Assembly: GCF_900099815.1 (NCBI RefSeq)
Contig: NZ_FNCW01000003.1
Span: 243,756 to 307,755, forward strand
Origin: Psychroflexus sediminis
GTDB lineage: Bacteria > Bacteroidota > Bacteroidia > Flavobacteriales > Flavobacteriaceae
Length of the DNA: 64,000 bases
Direction of reading: 5' to 3'
Below are positions 37,133 through 47,453 of this stretch, in pieces. The notes below the pieces were generated by a model that was not told the DNA's origin, made no database searches, and saw nothing but the letters and a program-made list of their open reading frames with translations. Positions within the stretch are counted from its first letter, which is position 1; every line of letters begins with the position of its first letter. Made by a program: the position numbers and the translations under genes.

Positions 37133-38809
37133 ATGGAATTGAACAAGTACAGTAAAACCCTTACTCAGGATCCTACCCAGCCTGCAGCGCAGGCGATGCT
37201 TCATGCTATAGGTTTAACCAAGGAAGATTTCAACAAGCCTATCATTGGTATCGCAAGTACCGGATACGAAGGCAATCCATGTAATATGCATCTTAATGAT
37301 CTGGCAAAACTTGTAAAAGAGGGCACCAAAAATGTAGAAGTTGTTGGGTTGATTTTCAATACGATTGGTGTAAGTGATGGCATTTCTATGGGAACGCCGG
37401 GCATGCGCTATTCACTACCGTCCAGAGACATCATAGCCGATTCTATGGAAACGGTTGTTCAAGCCATGAGTTATGACGGTCTGGTCACCGTTGTTGGTTG
37501 TGATAAAAATATGCCGGGCGCCTTAATGGCGATGATTCGTCTAGACAGACCCAGTATATTGGTTTACGGCGGTACGATAGATTCTGGATGTCATAATGGC
37601 AAAAAACTGGACGTGGTCTCTGCTTTTGAAGCCTGGGGAGCTAAAGTCGCCGGAACTCTGGAAGAAAGCGAATACCAAAGTATTATAGAAAAAGCCTGTC
37701 CTGGTGCGGGAGCCTGTGGAGGAATGTACACGGCCAACACCATGGCCTCTGCTATCGAAGCTTTAGGCATGGCCCTGCCTTATAATTCCTCAAATCCTGC
37801 TTTAAGCAGGGCGAAAAAACAGGAAAGCATACAGGCAGGAGAAGCCCTGCGGCTTTTGATTGAAAAAGATATTAAGCCTTCAGACATCATCACCAGAAAA
37901 TCTCTCGAAAATGCCATACGATTGATTACAATCCTGGGAGGCTCTACCAATGCAGTGCTTCATTTTTTAGCTATAGCACGCGCAGCTCAAATTGAATTTA
38001 GTTTGCATGATTTTCAAAAAATTAGCGATGCCACCCCATTTCTGGCAGACTTAAAACCCAGCGGTAAATATTTGATGGAAGATTTACACGAAGTTGGTGG
38101 AATTCCGGGAGTTATGAAATACCTGCTTAAAAAAGGGCTTTTGCATGGAGACTGTCTGACGGTCACAGGAAAAACTTTAGCTCAAAATCTAATGGAAGTC
38201 GATGATCTTAAAGAAAGTCAGGATGTGATTCATAGCATTGAAACCCCTATTAAAATATCAGGACACCTAAGAATGCTTTATGGAAACCTGGCCCAAGAGG
38301 GAAGCGTGGCAAAAATTACGGGTAAGGAAGGGCTTCAATTTCGAGGGAAAGCCAAAGTATTTGAAGGCGAGTATGCTGCCAACGCTGGAATTAAAAACGG
38401 TGAAGTTCAAAAGGGTGACGTGGTTGTCATCCGATATGAAGGACCTAAAGGCGGACCAGGGATGCCTGAAATGCTCAAGCCAACGGCTGCTATCATGGGA
38501 GCAGGTTTAGGTACAGAAGTAGCACTGATTACAGATGGACGTTTTTCCGGGGGTACCCATGGTTTTGTTGTAGGGCATATTACTCCCGAAGCTCAGGAAG
38601 GAGGGAGCATAGCTTTGGTTAAAGATGGTGATTTTATCAGTATAAACGCGGAAAGCAATACCATAAACCTGGAAGTAACCGAAGAGGAATTAGAAACAAG
38701 AAGACAAAACTGGAAGACACCAGCTTTAAAGTTTAAACGCGGAGTACTCTATAAATATGCCAGAAGCGTGAGTTCAGCTTCCAAAGGATGCGTCACTGAC
38801 GAGTTTTAA
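37133..38809 (+). CDS. ilvD: Dihydroxy-acid dehydratase
   Basis: Iron-sulfur enzyme that dehydrates 2,3-dihydroxy-3-methyl acids, the third common step of isoleucine and valine synthesis. Cluster cysteines are visible in [14 protein letters not shown] near residue 50, [15 protein letters not shown] near residue 122 and [17 protein letters not shown] near residue 190. [15 protein letters not shown] near the C-terminus is the family signature. 558 residues, normal. First gene of ilvD-ilvB-ilvN-ilvC-ilvA. Confidence 0.96.
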   Translation: MELNKYSKTLTQDPTQPAAQAMLHAIGLTKEDFNKPIIGIASTGYEGNPCNMHLNDLAKLVKEGTKNVEVVGLIFNTIGVSDGISMGTPGMRYSLPSRDIIADSMETVVQAMSYDGLVTVVGCDKNMPGALMAMIRLDRPSILVYGGTIDSGCHNGKKLDVVSAFEAWGAKVAGTLEESEYQSIIEKACPGAGACGGMYTANTMASAIEALGMALPYNSSNPALSRAKKQESIQAGEALRLLIEKDIKPSDIITRKSLENAIRLITILGGSTNAVLHFLAIARAAQIEFSLHDFQKISDATPFLADLKPSGKYLMEDLHEVGGIPGVMKYLLKKGLLHGDCLTVTGKTLAQNLMEVDDLKESQDVIHSIETPIKISGHLRMLYGNLAQEGSVAKITGKEGLQFRGKAKVFEGEYAANAGIKNGEVQKGDVVVIRYEGPKGGPGMPEMLKPTAAIMGAGLGTEVALITDGRFSGGTHGFVVGHITPEAQEGGSIALVKDGDFISINAESNTINLEVTEEELETRRQNWKTPALKFKRGVLYKYARSVSSASKGCVTDEF

Positions 38810-38877
38810 AACAAGTATTTAGTCGACAAGCCTGTATCTCATATACAGTTAAGCCCAAAGACCCATAAAAAACACAT

Positions 38878-40611
38878 ATGAAAGAGCATTTTACATTAGA
38901 AAACAAGGAGGATGTCGTAACAACCGAAAAAATATCGGGCAGCGAAGCTGTGCTCAAAAGTTTGCTTGCAGAGGGAGTCAAAACCTTGTATGGTTACCCT
39001 GGAGGAGCCATCATGCCGGTTTATGATCAGCTGCATCAGTATCAGGATAAAGTTCATCATGTGTTAGCCAGGCATGAGCAGGGTGCGGTACATGCTGCTC
39101 AGGGCTACGCAAGAATTTCTGGCAAAGTGGGCGTCGTTATAGCCACTTCAGGTCCCGGTGCCACCAATCTCATTACAGGAATAGCAGATGCACAAATTGA
39201 CTCTACACCTTTGGTGTGTATCACCGGGCAGGTGAATTCTCAGTTGTTGGGAAGTGATGCTTTTCAGGAAACCGATATTGTTGGGATATCTACTCCGGTT
39301 ACCAAATGGAATCATCAGATCACCAAAGCTTCAGACATTCCCAAGGTTTTAGCTAAAGCGTTTTATATCGCCAAAAGCGGAAGACCCGGTCCTGTTCTGA
39401 TTGATATCACCAAAGATGCTCAATTTGAAGAATTTGATTTTTCTTATCAAAAATGTGTGGGCATACGGAGTTATAAGCCTGTTCCTATGGTTGAGGAAAA
39501 GAAAGTTCAGGAAGCTGCGGCTCTGATCAATTCAGCTAAAAAGCCACTCATCGTCTGGGGACAGGGTGTTATTTTAAGCGAAGCGGAATCTATTTTTAAA
39601 GGGATTGTAGAAAAGTCCGGTATTCCAGCAGCCTGGACCATTCTGGGGGTTTCAGCCTTGCCAACTTCTCATCCTCTAAATGTGGGTATGGTGGGGATGC
39701 ACGGTAATTACGCTCCCAATGTGCTTACCAACGAATGTGATGTGCTTATCGCTATAGGCATGCGTTTCGATGACCGTGTGACCGGGAATTTGAATTTTTA
39801 TGCGAAACAAGCTAAGATCATTCATTTTGAAATTGATCCTGCTGAGGTAGATAAAAATGTAAAGGCAGATATTGCTGTCCTGGGTGATGCGAAAGAAAGC
39901 CTGACGCAACTGCTGCCTTACCTCAACGAAAAAGAGCATACTGAGTGGCATCAACGCTTTAAAGACCTCTATAAAATTGAATATGAGAAAGTCATAAAAA
40001 ACGATCTTCACCCTACTAAAGAAGGTTTGACGATGGGAGAAGTGCTGAAAGAAATCAATAAACGGAGTAAAGGCAATGCAGCTATCGTAAGCGATGTAGG
40101 TCAGCATCAGATGATTGCCTGCCGTTATGCGGATTTCAATTTAACCAAAAGCAATATCACGTCCGGGGGTCTGGGTACCATGGGTTTTGCCTTACCTGCT
40201 GCAATCGGAGCCAAAATGGCCGCCCCGGACCGGGATGTAGTGGCTGTTATTGGAGATGGGGGTTACCAGATGACCATTCAGGAACTCGGCACCGTTTTTC
40301 AGCAAAGAATTCCGTTGAAAATCGTAGTTCTCAACAATCAGTTTTTGGGAATGGTAAGGCAATGGCAACAGCTGTTCTTTGACAAGCGCTATGCTTCCAC
40401 TGAAATGACCAACCCCGATTTTGTGGCCATAGCCAAAGGCTATCAAATAGATGCTCAAAAGGTAACGGACCGGGAAAAGCTTTCTGATGCAGTCCGGGAA
40501 ATGATGACATCGGAGGGAGCTTATTTCTTGGAGGTTTGCGTAGAAAAAGAAGATAATGTGTTTCCCATGATTACGGCAGGAGCCAGTGTATCGGATATAA
40601 GATTAGAATAA
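38878..40611 (+). CDS. ilvB: Acetolactate synthase large subunit
   Basis: Thiamine diphosphate enzyme that condenses pyruvate with pyruvate or 2-oxobutanoate. The N-terminal domain has LYGYPGGAIMPVYDQL and the catalytic glutamate in HEQGAVHAAQGYAR; the FAD-related middle domain spans about residues 215-350; the cofactor motif GDGGYQMTIQELGTVFQQ is near residue 460. The 577-residue length is normal. A charged extension of about 20 residues precedes the conserved start. The regulatory subunit follows after one base, so a complete holoenzyme is encoded. Confidence 0.96.
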   Translation: MKEHFTLENKEDVVTTEKISGSEAVLKSLLAEGVKTLYGYPGGAIMPVYDQLHQYQDKVHHVLARHEQGAVHAAQGYARISGKVGVVIATSGPGATNLITGIADAQIDSTPLVCITGQVNSQLLGSDAFQETDIVGISTPVTKWNHQITKASDIPKVLAKAFYIAKSGRPGPVLIDITKDAQFEEFDFSYQKCVGIRSYKPVPMVEEKKVQEAAALINSAKKPLIVWGQGVILSEAESIFKGIVEKSGIPAAWTILGVSALPTSHPLNVGMVGMHGNYAPNVLTNECDVLIAIGMRFDDRVTGNLNFYAKQAKIIHFEIDPAEVDKNVKADIAVLGDAKESLTQLLPYLNEKEHTEWHQRFKDLYKIEYEKVIKNDLHPTKEGLTMGEVLKEINKRSKGNAAIVSDVGQHQMIACRYADFNLTKSNITSGGLGTMGFALPAAIGAKMAAPDRDVVAVIGDGGYQMTIQELGTVFQQRIPLKIVVLNNQFLGMVRQWQQLFFDKRYASTEMTNPDFVAIAKGYQIDAQKVTDREKLSDAVREMMTSEGAYFLEVCVEKEDNVFPMITAGASVSDIRLE

Positions 40612-40612
40612 T

Positions 40613-41140
40613 ATGGAAGAAAATAAAACCTATACGATTTCAATTTACACTGAAAATAATATTGGCTTACTCAACCGGATTTCGGCTATTTTTCAGCGTA
40701 GACATATCAATATTGAAAGTATAAATTCATCGGTTTCTGAAATTGAAAACATATCAAAATGGACCATTGTGGTACAACTGACAGAAGAGCGGATGAAAAA
40801 AATTATCGGCCAGATAGAAAAGCAGGTGGAAGTGATTAAAGCTTACTACCATAGAGAAGATGAAATCATCTATCAGGAATCATGTCTGTTTAAAATTAAA
40901 TCAGAATTGCTTTTTGAAGAACGTCAGATTCAAAACATAATCAAAGAAAGCAATGCCAATATTGTTACGGTCAACAAAGAGTTTTTTGTACTGGAGAAGT
41001 CAGGGAGAAGTGAAGAAATAGAACTGCTGCATCGAGAATTGAAAGTTTTTGGGATCATGCAACTCACGCGTTCCGGACGTATCGCCGTATCTAAAGAAGA
41101 AATGAAAATAAGTAAAATGCTGGAAGCATTTTCAAATTAA
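40613..41140 (+). CDS. ilvN: Acetolactate synthase small (regulatory) subunit
   Basis: Regulatory partner of IlvB that confers valine feedback. An ACT domain occupies residues 6-80 ([20 protein letters not shown]), and a second ACT-like half follows ([20 protein letters not shown]). The 175-residue length resembles IlvH/IlvN of the two-ACT type. The ATG lies one base after the ilvB stop. Spacing to ilvC is 11 bp. Confidence 0.93.
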   Translation: MEENKTYTISIYTENNIGLLNRISAIFQRRHINIESINSSVSEIENISKWTIVVQLTEERMKKIIGQIEKQVEVIKAYYHREDEIIYQESCLFKIKSELLFEERQIQNIIKESNANIVTVNKEFFVLEKSGRSEEIELLHRELKVFGIMQLTRSGRIAVSKEEMKISKMLEAFSN

Positions 41141-41151
41141 ACCACATTAAC

Positions 41152-42648
41152 ATGTCAAATTATTTTAACAGACTTTCCTTAAGACAGCAATTAGAGCAAT
41201 TGGGTAAATGCAGATTTATGCATTCTTCAGAATTTGAGGATGGTGTAAAAGCTTTAGAAGGTAAAAAAATAGTCATTATTGGTTGTGGGGCTCAGGGGCT
41301 TAACCAGGGCTTAAATATGAGAGATTCGGGCCTGGATATTTCCTATGCTTTACGCCAGGCAGCGATTGATGAAAAAAGAGAGTCTTATAAAAACGCCAAA
41401 GAAAATCATTTTGAAGTTGCTACGTATCAGGAATTGGTTCCTAAGGCAGATTTAGTCTTGAATTTAACCCCCGATAAACAGCATTCCAGCGTGATCAATT
41501 CTGTGATGCCCCACATGAAAAAAGGATCAACACTAAGTTATTCCCATGGCTTTAATATTGTAGAAGAAGGCATGGAGATACGCAAAGATATCACGGTCAT
41601 TATGGTAGCTCCAAAATGTCCAGGCACGGAAGTTCGTGAAGAATATAAAAGAGGCTTTGGGGTGCCTACACTTATTGCGGTTCATCCGGAAAACGATCCG
41701 GAAGGCAAAGGTTTGGAGCAAGCTAAAGCCTATGCTGTGGCTACAGGCGGGCATAGAGCAGGAGTCTTGGAGTCTTCTTTTGTGGCTGAGGTAAAAAGTG
41801 ATTTGATGGGCGAGCAAACTATCCTTTGCGGCCTGTTACAAACCGGAGCTATTTTATCCTTTGATAAAATGGTAGAAGAGGATATCGAGCCAGCTTATGC
41901 GGCGAAATTGATACAGTACGGCTGGGAAACCATTACTGAAGCTCTTAAACACGGAGGGATCACCAATATGATGGATAGACTTTCTAACCCCTCAAAGATT
42001 AAAGCTTATGAGCTTTCCGAAGATTTGAAAAGCATTTTGCGACCTTTATTTGAAAAGCATATGGACGATATCATTTCAGGCCATTTTTCTGAAACCATGA
42101 TGAAAGACTGGGCAAATGATGACGCCGATTTGCATACATGGCGAGAACAAACCGGGGAAACCGCTTTTGAGAAGACCACATTAACCTCTGAAGAGATTGG
42201 TGAACAGGAGTATTTCGATCATGCGGTACTGCTGGTTGCTTTCGTTAAGTCTGGTGTCGAACTGGCTTTTGAAACCATGATAAGCGCCGGGATTATTGAA
42301 GATTCTGCGTATTATGAATCTTTGCATGAGCTACCCTTAATCGCGAATACTATTGCAAGAAAAAAATTATATGAAATGAACCGGGTTATTTCTGACACGG
42401 CAGAATACGGTTGTTATCTGTTTGACCATGCCGCCAAACCTTTACTTAAGGATTTTATGGCTACCCTGGATACCTCAGTCATAGGAAAGGCTTATTCGGA
42501 AGGAAATCAGGTGGATAATGTCAAACTCATCAGGGTAAATGCTCAGATAAGAAATCACCCCATTGAGCATGTGGGTAAACGTTTGAGAACGGCCATGATC
42601 GCCATGAAAGCAGTAAAATCTGTGAAGAATGAAAAGACATTAATATGA
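41152..42648 (+). CDS. ilvC: Ketol-acid reductoisomerase, class II
   Basis: NADPH-dependent isomerisation and reduction of acetolactate and acetohydroxybutyrate. The Rossmann motif [19 protein letters not shown] is near residue 40, with [21 protein letters not shown] and the metal-binding [16 protein letters not shown]. At 498 residues it is the long class II form with a duplicated knotted domain, as in E. coli and plants, in contrast to the about 330-residue class I form. Its stop overlaps ilvA by 4 bp. Confidence 0.96.
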   Translation: MSNYFNRLSLRQQLEQLGKCRFMHSSEFEDGVKALEGKKIVIIGCGAQGLNQGLNMRDSGLDISYALRQAAIDEKRESYKNAKENHFEVATYQELVPKADLVLNLTPDKQHSSVINSVMPHMKKGSTLSYSHGFNIVEEGMEIRKDITVIMVAPKCPGTEVREEYKRGFGVPTLIAVHPENDPEGKGLEQAKAYAVATGGHRAGVLESSFVAEVKSDLMGEQTILCGLLQTGAILSFDKMVEEDIEPAYAAKLIQYGWETITEALKHGGITNMMDRLSNPSKIKAYELSEDLKSILRPLFEKHMDDIISGHFSETMMKDWANDDADLHTWREQTGETAFEKTTLTSEEIGEQEYFDHAVLLVAFVKSGVELAFETMISAGIIEDSAYYESLHELPLIANTIARKKLYEMNRVISDTAEYGCYLFDHAAKPLLKDFMATLDTSVIGKAYSEGNQVDNVKLIRVNAQIRNHPIEHVGKRLRTAMIAMKAVKSVKNEKTLI

Positions 42649-43910
42649 AGCTAGAAACAGCATATGTTCCGGAGCTTGATCATGTCAAAACTGCTGCGGA
42701 GAAACTTAAAGGCATTTCTACAGTGACTCCGTTAAGTCTGAATTTGAGATATTCCAAGCAGTATGAGTCTAAAGTATATTTCAAAAGAGAAGATTTACAG
42801 CAGGTAAGGTCTTATAAAATTCGGGGAGCTTATAACAAAATGTCTTCGCTTACCCAAAAAGAAGCAAATCAGGGGATCGTTTGTGCCAGTGCGGGAAACC
42901 ATGCGCAGGGCGTTGCGATTTCGTGTAAACTATTAAAGATCAAGGGAATTATTTTTATGCCTTCGCCCACGCCAAACCAGAAGATTGAGCAGGTTAAAAT
43001 GTTTGGCGAGGAATATATAGATATTGTTTTGGTTGGCGATAGTTTCGATGATGCGTACTCCTCAGCTATGAAACAGTGTCTGGAGGAAAACAAGACCTTT
43101 ATTCATCCCTTCAATGATCCCAAAGTCATCGAAGGTCAGGCTACCGTCGGTTTGGAAATACTGGATCAAATCGAAAATAACCCGATCGATTATGTGTTTC
43201 TCCCTGTGGGAGGTGGAGGTCTGGCTTCCGGATTGTCTCAAATGTTTAAAATTCTTTCCCCTAAAACCAAAATCATAGGGGTAGAGCCAAAGGGTGCACC
43301 TTCCATGTCCAATTCTATCAAGAATGATAAAAATATTGAGCTGGGAAAGATTGAAAACTTTGTGGACGGCGCTGCTGTGAAACGCGTAGGGGACCTTACC
43401 TTCTCCATCGCTAAGGAGAATCTTCACGATATGATTACGGTGGATGAGGGACATATTTGTCAGACCATTTTAGATCTTTACAACAAAGAAGCTATTGTTG
43501 CTGAACCTGCAGCAGCACTGAGTATTGCTGCGCTAGAGCATTATGCTGAGGAAATCAAAGGGAAAACAGCGGTTTGTATCATCAGCGGGAGCAATAACGA
43601 TATCACCAGAACGGCAGAAATCAAAGAAAGAGCTATGCTTTATGCCGATTTGAAGCATTATTTTATCGTGAAGTTTCCTCAGCGCGCAGGTGCTCTGAGA
43701 CAATTCGTGGCTGAGATTTTAGGGCCTAAAGACGACATTACCTATTTTCAGTACACCAAAAAGACCAACAGAGAAAACGGTGCCGCGGTGGTTGGCCTGG
43801 AATTAAAATCCAAAGACGATTTCGAACCTCTGGTTCAACGGATGAAGGACAATAATTTTTACGGGGATTATTTAAATAACAAGCCGGATTTATTTCAATT
43901 TTTGGTTTAA
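42645..43910 (+). CDS. ilvA: Threonine ammonia-lyase (threonine dehydratase)
   Basis: Pyridoxal-phosphate enzyme turning threonine into 2-oxobutanoate, the entry to isoleucine. The cofactor lysine is in [13 protein letters not shown] near residue 57; [16 protein letters not shown] and [14 protein letters not shown]-type ([13 protein letters not shown]) motifs follow. A C-terminal ACT-like domain ([20 protein letters not shown]) from about residue 340 suggests isoleucine feedback; at 421 residues it has one such module, fewer than the 514-residue E. coli IlvA. Overlap with ilvC (ATGA) indicates coupled translation. Substrate comes from the thr operon upstream. Confidence 0.94.
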   Translation: MKLETAYVPELDHVKTAAEKLKGISTVTPLSLNLRYSKQYESKVYFKREDLQQVRSYKIRGAYNKMSSLTQKEANQGIVCASAGNHAQGVAISCKLLKIKGIIFMPSPTPNQKIEQVKMFGEEYIDIVLVGDSFDDAYSSAMKQCLEENKTFIHPFNDPKVIEGQATVGLEILDQIENNPIDYVFLPVGGGGLASGLSQMFKILSPKTKIIGVEPKGAPSMSNSIKNDKNIELGKIENFVDGAAVKRVGDLTFSIAKENLHDMITVDEGHICQTILDLYNKEAIVAEPAAALSIAALEHYAEEIKGKTAVCIISGSNNDITRTAEIKERAMLYADLKHYFIVKFPQRAGALRQFVAEILGPKDDITYFQYTKKTNRENGAAVVGLELKSKDDFEPLVQRMKDNNFYGDYLNNKPDLFQFLV

Positions 43911-44128
43911 ACCCCAGATATAAAAGCTTAAAAAAATAATTACAGAATAGCATTGGCCTAAACTAAATCAGGTGAAAAGATGGATATGTATTGCAACGAA
44001 CAGCTTAAAAACCTAAGGCCAAACCTCGGTCGATTTTTTGACAGATTTTTTCCTGAAACGGGTTGACCAAAAATCATGCATTTAATTCAGGAACACCAAG
44101 AAAGACCAGAAACCGCTTTGCGCAAAAT

Positions 44129-44164
44129 AAAACACCAGACTTGAAGATTTCAAACTGGTGTTTT
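44129..44164. terminator. Terminator between convergent ilv and leu operons
   Basis: AAAACACCAG and CTGGTGTTTT form a 10-bp outer stem, with a further TTGAA/TTCAA pairing inside. It stands 218 bases after ilvA and 26 bases beyond the leuB stop on the other strand, and its symmetric A/T ends allow use in both directions. Confidence 0.75.
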
Positions 44165-44190
44165 AAGTGTTAATAAAAGTAAATCATGTT

Positions 44191-45306
44191 CTAAATAATG
44201 GTGGATTGCCCGATATGGATATTAGAAAAATTATGATTGGAGTCTGATGGATTACTTATAAAATCAGCGATAAAATCACCGACTTTGGAGGTGGTCATAC
44301 GTTCATGCCTGACCCCAAGGTCTGGCGTGGTGATACCGAGTTTTAGCGATTTTTCAACGGCGCCTTTAATCATTTCAGCTTCTTCAAATAATCCAAAATG
44401 TTCCATGAGCATTGCCGCTGAGAGTATAGCTGCAATAGGGTTGGCTATTCCTTTACCTGTAGCCTGGGGATAAGATCCATGGATGGGTTCAAACAAGGCG
44501 TGTTTTGCTCCAATAGACGCTGAAGGTAAAAGTCCAATAGAACCTCCAATCACACTGGCTTCATCGCTTATAATATCGCCAAACATGTTTTCGGTTAGAA
44601 TGACATCAAATTGCTTTGGATTTAGAATCATCTGCATGGCTGCATTATCCACATATAAAAAATCCAAGGTGACTTCCGGATAGGATTTAGCCAGTTCAGT
44701 GACCGTTTTTCTCCATAATCGAGACGTGTCCAATACATTGGCTTTATCGATCAAAGTGACTTTTTTACGTCTTTCCATCGCTGCTTTAAAAGCTAGATGG
44801 CTAATACGTTCAATTTCAGAAGTAGAATACTCACAAAGGTCAGAAGCATAACTGCCATCCTCAGCAGTTTCTTTTTTGCCAAAATAAACTCCCCCGGTCA
44901 GCTCCCTGTAAATGCTTATATCTACACCTTTGATAAGATGTCTTTTTAAGGGAGAAAAATCCAGTAAGGCTTCAAAAGCCTTTACAGGTCTAATGTTAGC
45001 AAACAAACCTAATTCTTTTCTTAGTTTTAACAAACCCTGCTCTGGACGTACATCCCCTTCTGCATTATCGTATTTGGGATCGCCAATAGCGCCAAATAAT
45101 ATCGCATCACTGCTTTTACAAAGTTCCAAAGTCACATCGGGTAGAGGAGCCCCTGTTTTGTCTATGGCAATAGCTCCTACATCTGCCTGCTTGAAAGAAA
45201 ATTGATGATTGAATTCCAAGGCTATGGCGTTCAACGCCTTTATAGCTTGTTCCGTGACTTCAGGTCCAATTCCGTCTCCGGGTAATACTGCAATTTTTAG
45301 TTTCAT
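44191..45306 (-). CDS. leuB: 3-isopropylmalate dehydrogenase
   Basis: NAD-dependent oxidative decarboxylation of 3-isopropylmalate in leucine synthesis. KIAVLPGDGIGPEVTEQAIKA is at the N-terminus; RELTGGVYFG carries the substrate arginine; VTLIDKANVLDTSRLWR and the metal-binding TENMFGDIISDEASVIGGSIG are in the centre; EPIHGSYPQATGKG is the cofactor motif. 371 residues, normal. It is last in leuA-leuC-leuD-leuB and is separated from leuD by 142 bp that contain an intergenic repeat element. Confidence 0.95.
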   Translation of the reverse strand: MKLKIAVLPGDGIGPEVTEQAIKALNAIALEFNHQFSFKQADVGAIAIDKTGAPLPDVTLELCKSSDAILFGAIGDPKYDNAEGDVRPEQGLLKLRKELGLFANIRPVKAFEALLDFSPLKRHLIKGVDISIYRELTGGVYFGKKETAEDGSYASDLCEYSTSEIERISHLAFKAAMERRKKVTLIDKANVLDTSRLWRKTVTELAKSYPEVTLDFLYVDNAAMQMILNPKQFDVILTENMFGDIISDEASVIGGSIGLLPSASIGAKHALFEPIHGSYPQATGKGIANPIAAILSAAMLMEHFGLFEEAEMIKGAVEKSLKLGITTPDLGVRHERMTTSKVGDFIADFISNPSDSNHNFSNIHIGQSTII

Positions 45307-45335
45307 GTGTAAAGATGTATAAAATCAATATTATG

Positions 45336-45463
45336 TTTTGGGCGTTGCCCCTCCCCCCCAAAAACTTTTTTTGGGGGGAGGAGGTCGCGCTTTCACTACT
45401 CGCTTTTTTTCTTCAGAACAAGAAGAAAAAAGAGCTCAAACAAACCGTTCAATCGCTAACGCG
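45336..45463. repeat. Hairpin-rich intergenic repeat element in the leu operon
   Basis: The stretch opens with TTTTGGGCGTTGCCC, contains an inverted repeat of CCTCCCCCCcAAAAA against TTTTTGGGGGGAGG (45349-45382), continues GGTCGCGCTTTCACTACTCG and ends CGCTAACGCG. The ends GCGTT and AACGC are inverted. I recall repeats beginning GGGCGTT and ending CCCTAACGC in many Flavobacteria; this copy fits that pattern. Its right end overlaps the last codons of leuD. It breaks the otherwise tight leu operon and could act as a processing or attenuation site. Confidence 0.6.
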
Positions 45464-46054
45464 AGCTAATTCTTGTTGTTTCTCGAACAGTTCAATTTCA
45501 GCTCTTTTACTCAATAAAAAATCGATATCATCGTATCCGTTGATAAGGCAGGTTTTCTTATAACTATCTATTTCAAAATGTTCTTTATCTTCTGAAGGCT
45601 TACCACTGATGTACTGGTCTTCCAAATTGACTTCAATTTTGGTTTGCGGGTGTTCTTGAACCGTCTTCAGTAAAACATCCAGAAATGCTGGACTCACCTG
45701 CACGGGCAAAACACCGATATTGAGAGCATTTCCTTTAAATATATCTGCAAAAAAACTGGAGACAATCACTTTAAAACCATAATCGCTTAGTGCCCAGGCG
45801 GCATGTTCACGGCTGGATCCACATCCAAAATTGTGGCCAGCAATCAAAATTTGTCCGCTATAGCGATTGTCATTTAAAACAAAGTCAGCATTCAAACTTC
45901 CGTCTTTCTGGTACCTCCAGTCTCTAAAGAGATTATCTCCAAAACCCTCACGACTGGTCGACTTCAAAAAACGCGCAGGAATAATCTGGTCTGTATCCAC
46001 ATTTTCATGGGGCAGAGGTACGGCCGTTGAACTTAGGCTTATATACTTTTCCAT
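45449..46054 (-). CDS. leuD: 3-isopropylmalate dehydratase small subunit
   Basis: Swivelling-domain partner of LeuC that isomerises isopropylmalate. Signatures: [20 protein letters not shown] near residue 12 and [18 protein letters not shown] near residue 72. The 201-residue length is near normal, but the last residues (ELARVSD) are read from the end of the adjacent repeat element, so the original C-terminus may have been replaced. It starts one base after the leuC stop. Confidence 0.94.
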   Translation of the reverse strand: MEKYISLSSTAVPLPHENVDTDQIIPARFLKSTSREGFGDNLFRDWRYQKDGSLNADFVLNDNRYSGQILIAGHNFGCGSSREHAAWALSDYGFKVIVSSFFADIFKGNALNIGVLPVQVSPAFLDVLLKTVQEHPQTKIEVNLEDQYISGKPSEDKEHFEIDSYKKTCLINGYDDIDFLLSKRAEIELFEKQQELARVSD

Positions 46055-46055
46055 C

Positions 46056-47438
46056 TTAGTTCAAAAATTTTGTAAGGTCTACTATTTTTCCTTCTATCGC
46101 TGTCGCCGCTGCCAAAAGCGGACTGGCCAGCAATGTTCTGGAACCCTGTCCCTGTCTTCCTTCAAAGTTTCTGTTGGAGGTCGATACACAGTATTCACCG
46201 GCTGGAATCTTATCCTCATTCATAGCCAGGCAGGCACTGCATCCGGGCTGGCGTAATTCAAAACCGGCTTCAGTAAAGATGGCTTTTAAGCCTTCGGCTT
46301 CAATCTGCTGTTCAACCTGCTTACTGCCCGGAACCAGCCAGGCTGTTACATGTTCAGCTTTCTGCCTGCCTTTTACAAATTCTGCAGCTACTCTAAAATC
46401 TTCAATTCTGGAATTGGTACAGCTTCCTATAAACACATAGTTTACGGGTTTGTGAATCAGGGATTCTCCTTTCTTAAAATCCATATACTTCAGAGATTTT
46501 TCAAATGAAGCATCATCCCGGCTGGGAATATTTTCACTGACTTTGATACCCATGCCCGGATTGGTGCCAAAGGTGATCATGGGTTCAATATCCTCCGCAT
46601 CAAAAGCGTATTCTTTATCAAATTCAGCCTGGTCATCGCTAGGCAGACTTTTCCAGTACGCAAGTTTAGATTCCCAGTCCTCGCCTTTAGGCGCAAACTT
46701 TCTTCCTTTTACATAAGCAAAGGTAGTTTGGTCGGGTGCGATCATTCCGCCACGGGCTCCCATTTCAATGCTCATGTTGCAGACAGTCATTCGTCCTTCC
46801 ATGGACATGTTTTCAAACACCTCTCCGGCATATTCGCAGAAGTAACCTGTTCCGGCATTGGTGCCAATTTTTGAAATGATGTACAAGATCACATCTTTTG
46901 GTAAAACTCCCTTTCTTAATTTTCCATTGACAGTAATTCTCATGCTTTTAGGTTTTGTAAGCAGTAAACACTGACTTGCAAAAACCTGTGCGACCTGACT
47001 GGTGCCTATTCCAAAAGCTATACTTCCGAAGGCCCCATGAGTGGACGTATGGGAATCTCCACAAACGATGGACATTCCAGGCTGGGTAATGCCAAGCTCC
47101 GGCGCCATGACATGAACAATACCATTGTATTTATGACCTAATTCATACAATCGAATCCCGTTCTTCTCACAATTTTCAGAAAGCTGTGTCAGTTGTTTTC
47201 TGGATAACTCATCTTTAACAGGAAGGTGCTGATCTTTGGTGGGCGTATTGTGATCTGCTGTGGCAACCACCTGCTGAGGTCTAAAGAGAGGAATCTCTCT
47301 AAGCTCCAGTTCTCTAAAAGCCTGAGGACTAGTGACCTCATGAATCAGGTGTTTATCTATATACAGAATTTGAGGGCCGTTTTCTATGGAGTGAACCCTA
47401 TGGGCATCCCAAACTTTATCGAATAAGGTTTTACTCAT
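46056..47438 (-). CDS. leuC: 3-isopropylmalate dehydratase large subunit
   Basis: Aconitase-fold iron-sulfur subunit; converts 2-isopropylmalate to 3-isopropylmalate with Leu[16 protein letters not shown] opens it; [19 protein letters not shown] is the catalytic loop; the cluster cysteines lie in [13 protein letters not shown] and [23 protein letters not shown] follows. The 460-residue length is that of the bacterial LeuC type. It lies 15 bp after leuA and 1 bp before leuD. Confidence 0.96.
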   Translation of the reverse strand: MSKTLFDKVWDAHRVHSIENGPQILYIDKHLIHEVTSPQAFRELELREIPLFRPQQVVATADHNTPTKDQHLPVKDELSRKQLTQLSENCEKNGIRLYELGHKYNGIVHVMAPELGITQPGMSIVCGDSHTSTHGAFGSIAFGIGTSQVAQVFASQCLLLTKPKSMRITVNGKLRKGVLPKDVILYIISKIGTNAGTGYFCEYAGEVFENMSMEGRMTVCNMSIEMGARGGMIAPDQTTFAYVKGRKFAPKGEDWESKLAYWKSLPSDDQAEFDKEYAFDAEDIEPMITFGTNPGMGIKVSENIPSRDDASFEKSLKYMDFKKGESLIHKPVNYVFIGSCTNSRIEDFRVAAEFVKGRQKAEHVTAWLVPGSKQVEQQIEAEGLKAIFTEAGFELRQPGCSACLAMNEDKIPAGEYCVSTSNRNFEGRQGQGSRTLLASPLLAAATAIEGKIVDLTKFLN

Positions 47439-47453
47439 AAAACTCGTTTTGGC

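Noticed and set aside
43953-44022. TTGGCCT and AGGCCAA inverted repeat 57 bases apart after ilvA
   Set aside because: Seven-base arms at that distance are expected by chance in a 280-bp gap; no riboswitch or ncRNA pattern was recognised.
45315-45563. Open frame of 82 codons on the plus strand between leuB and leuD
   Set aside because: It is made of the hairpin repeat element and the antisense of leuD; composition is low-complexity and no protein family fits.
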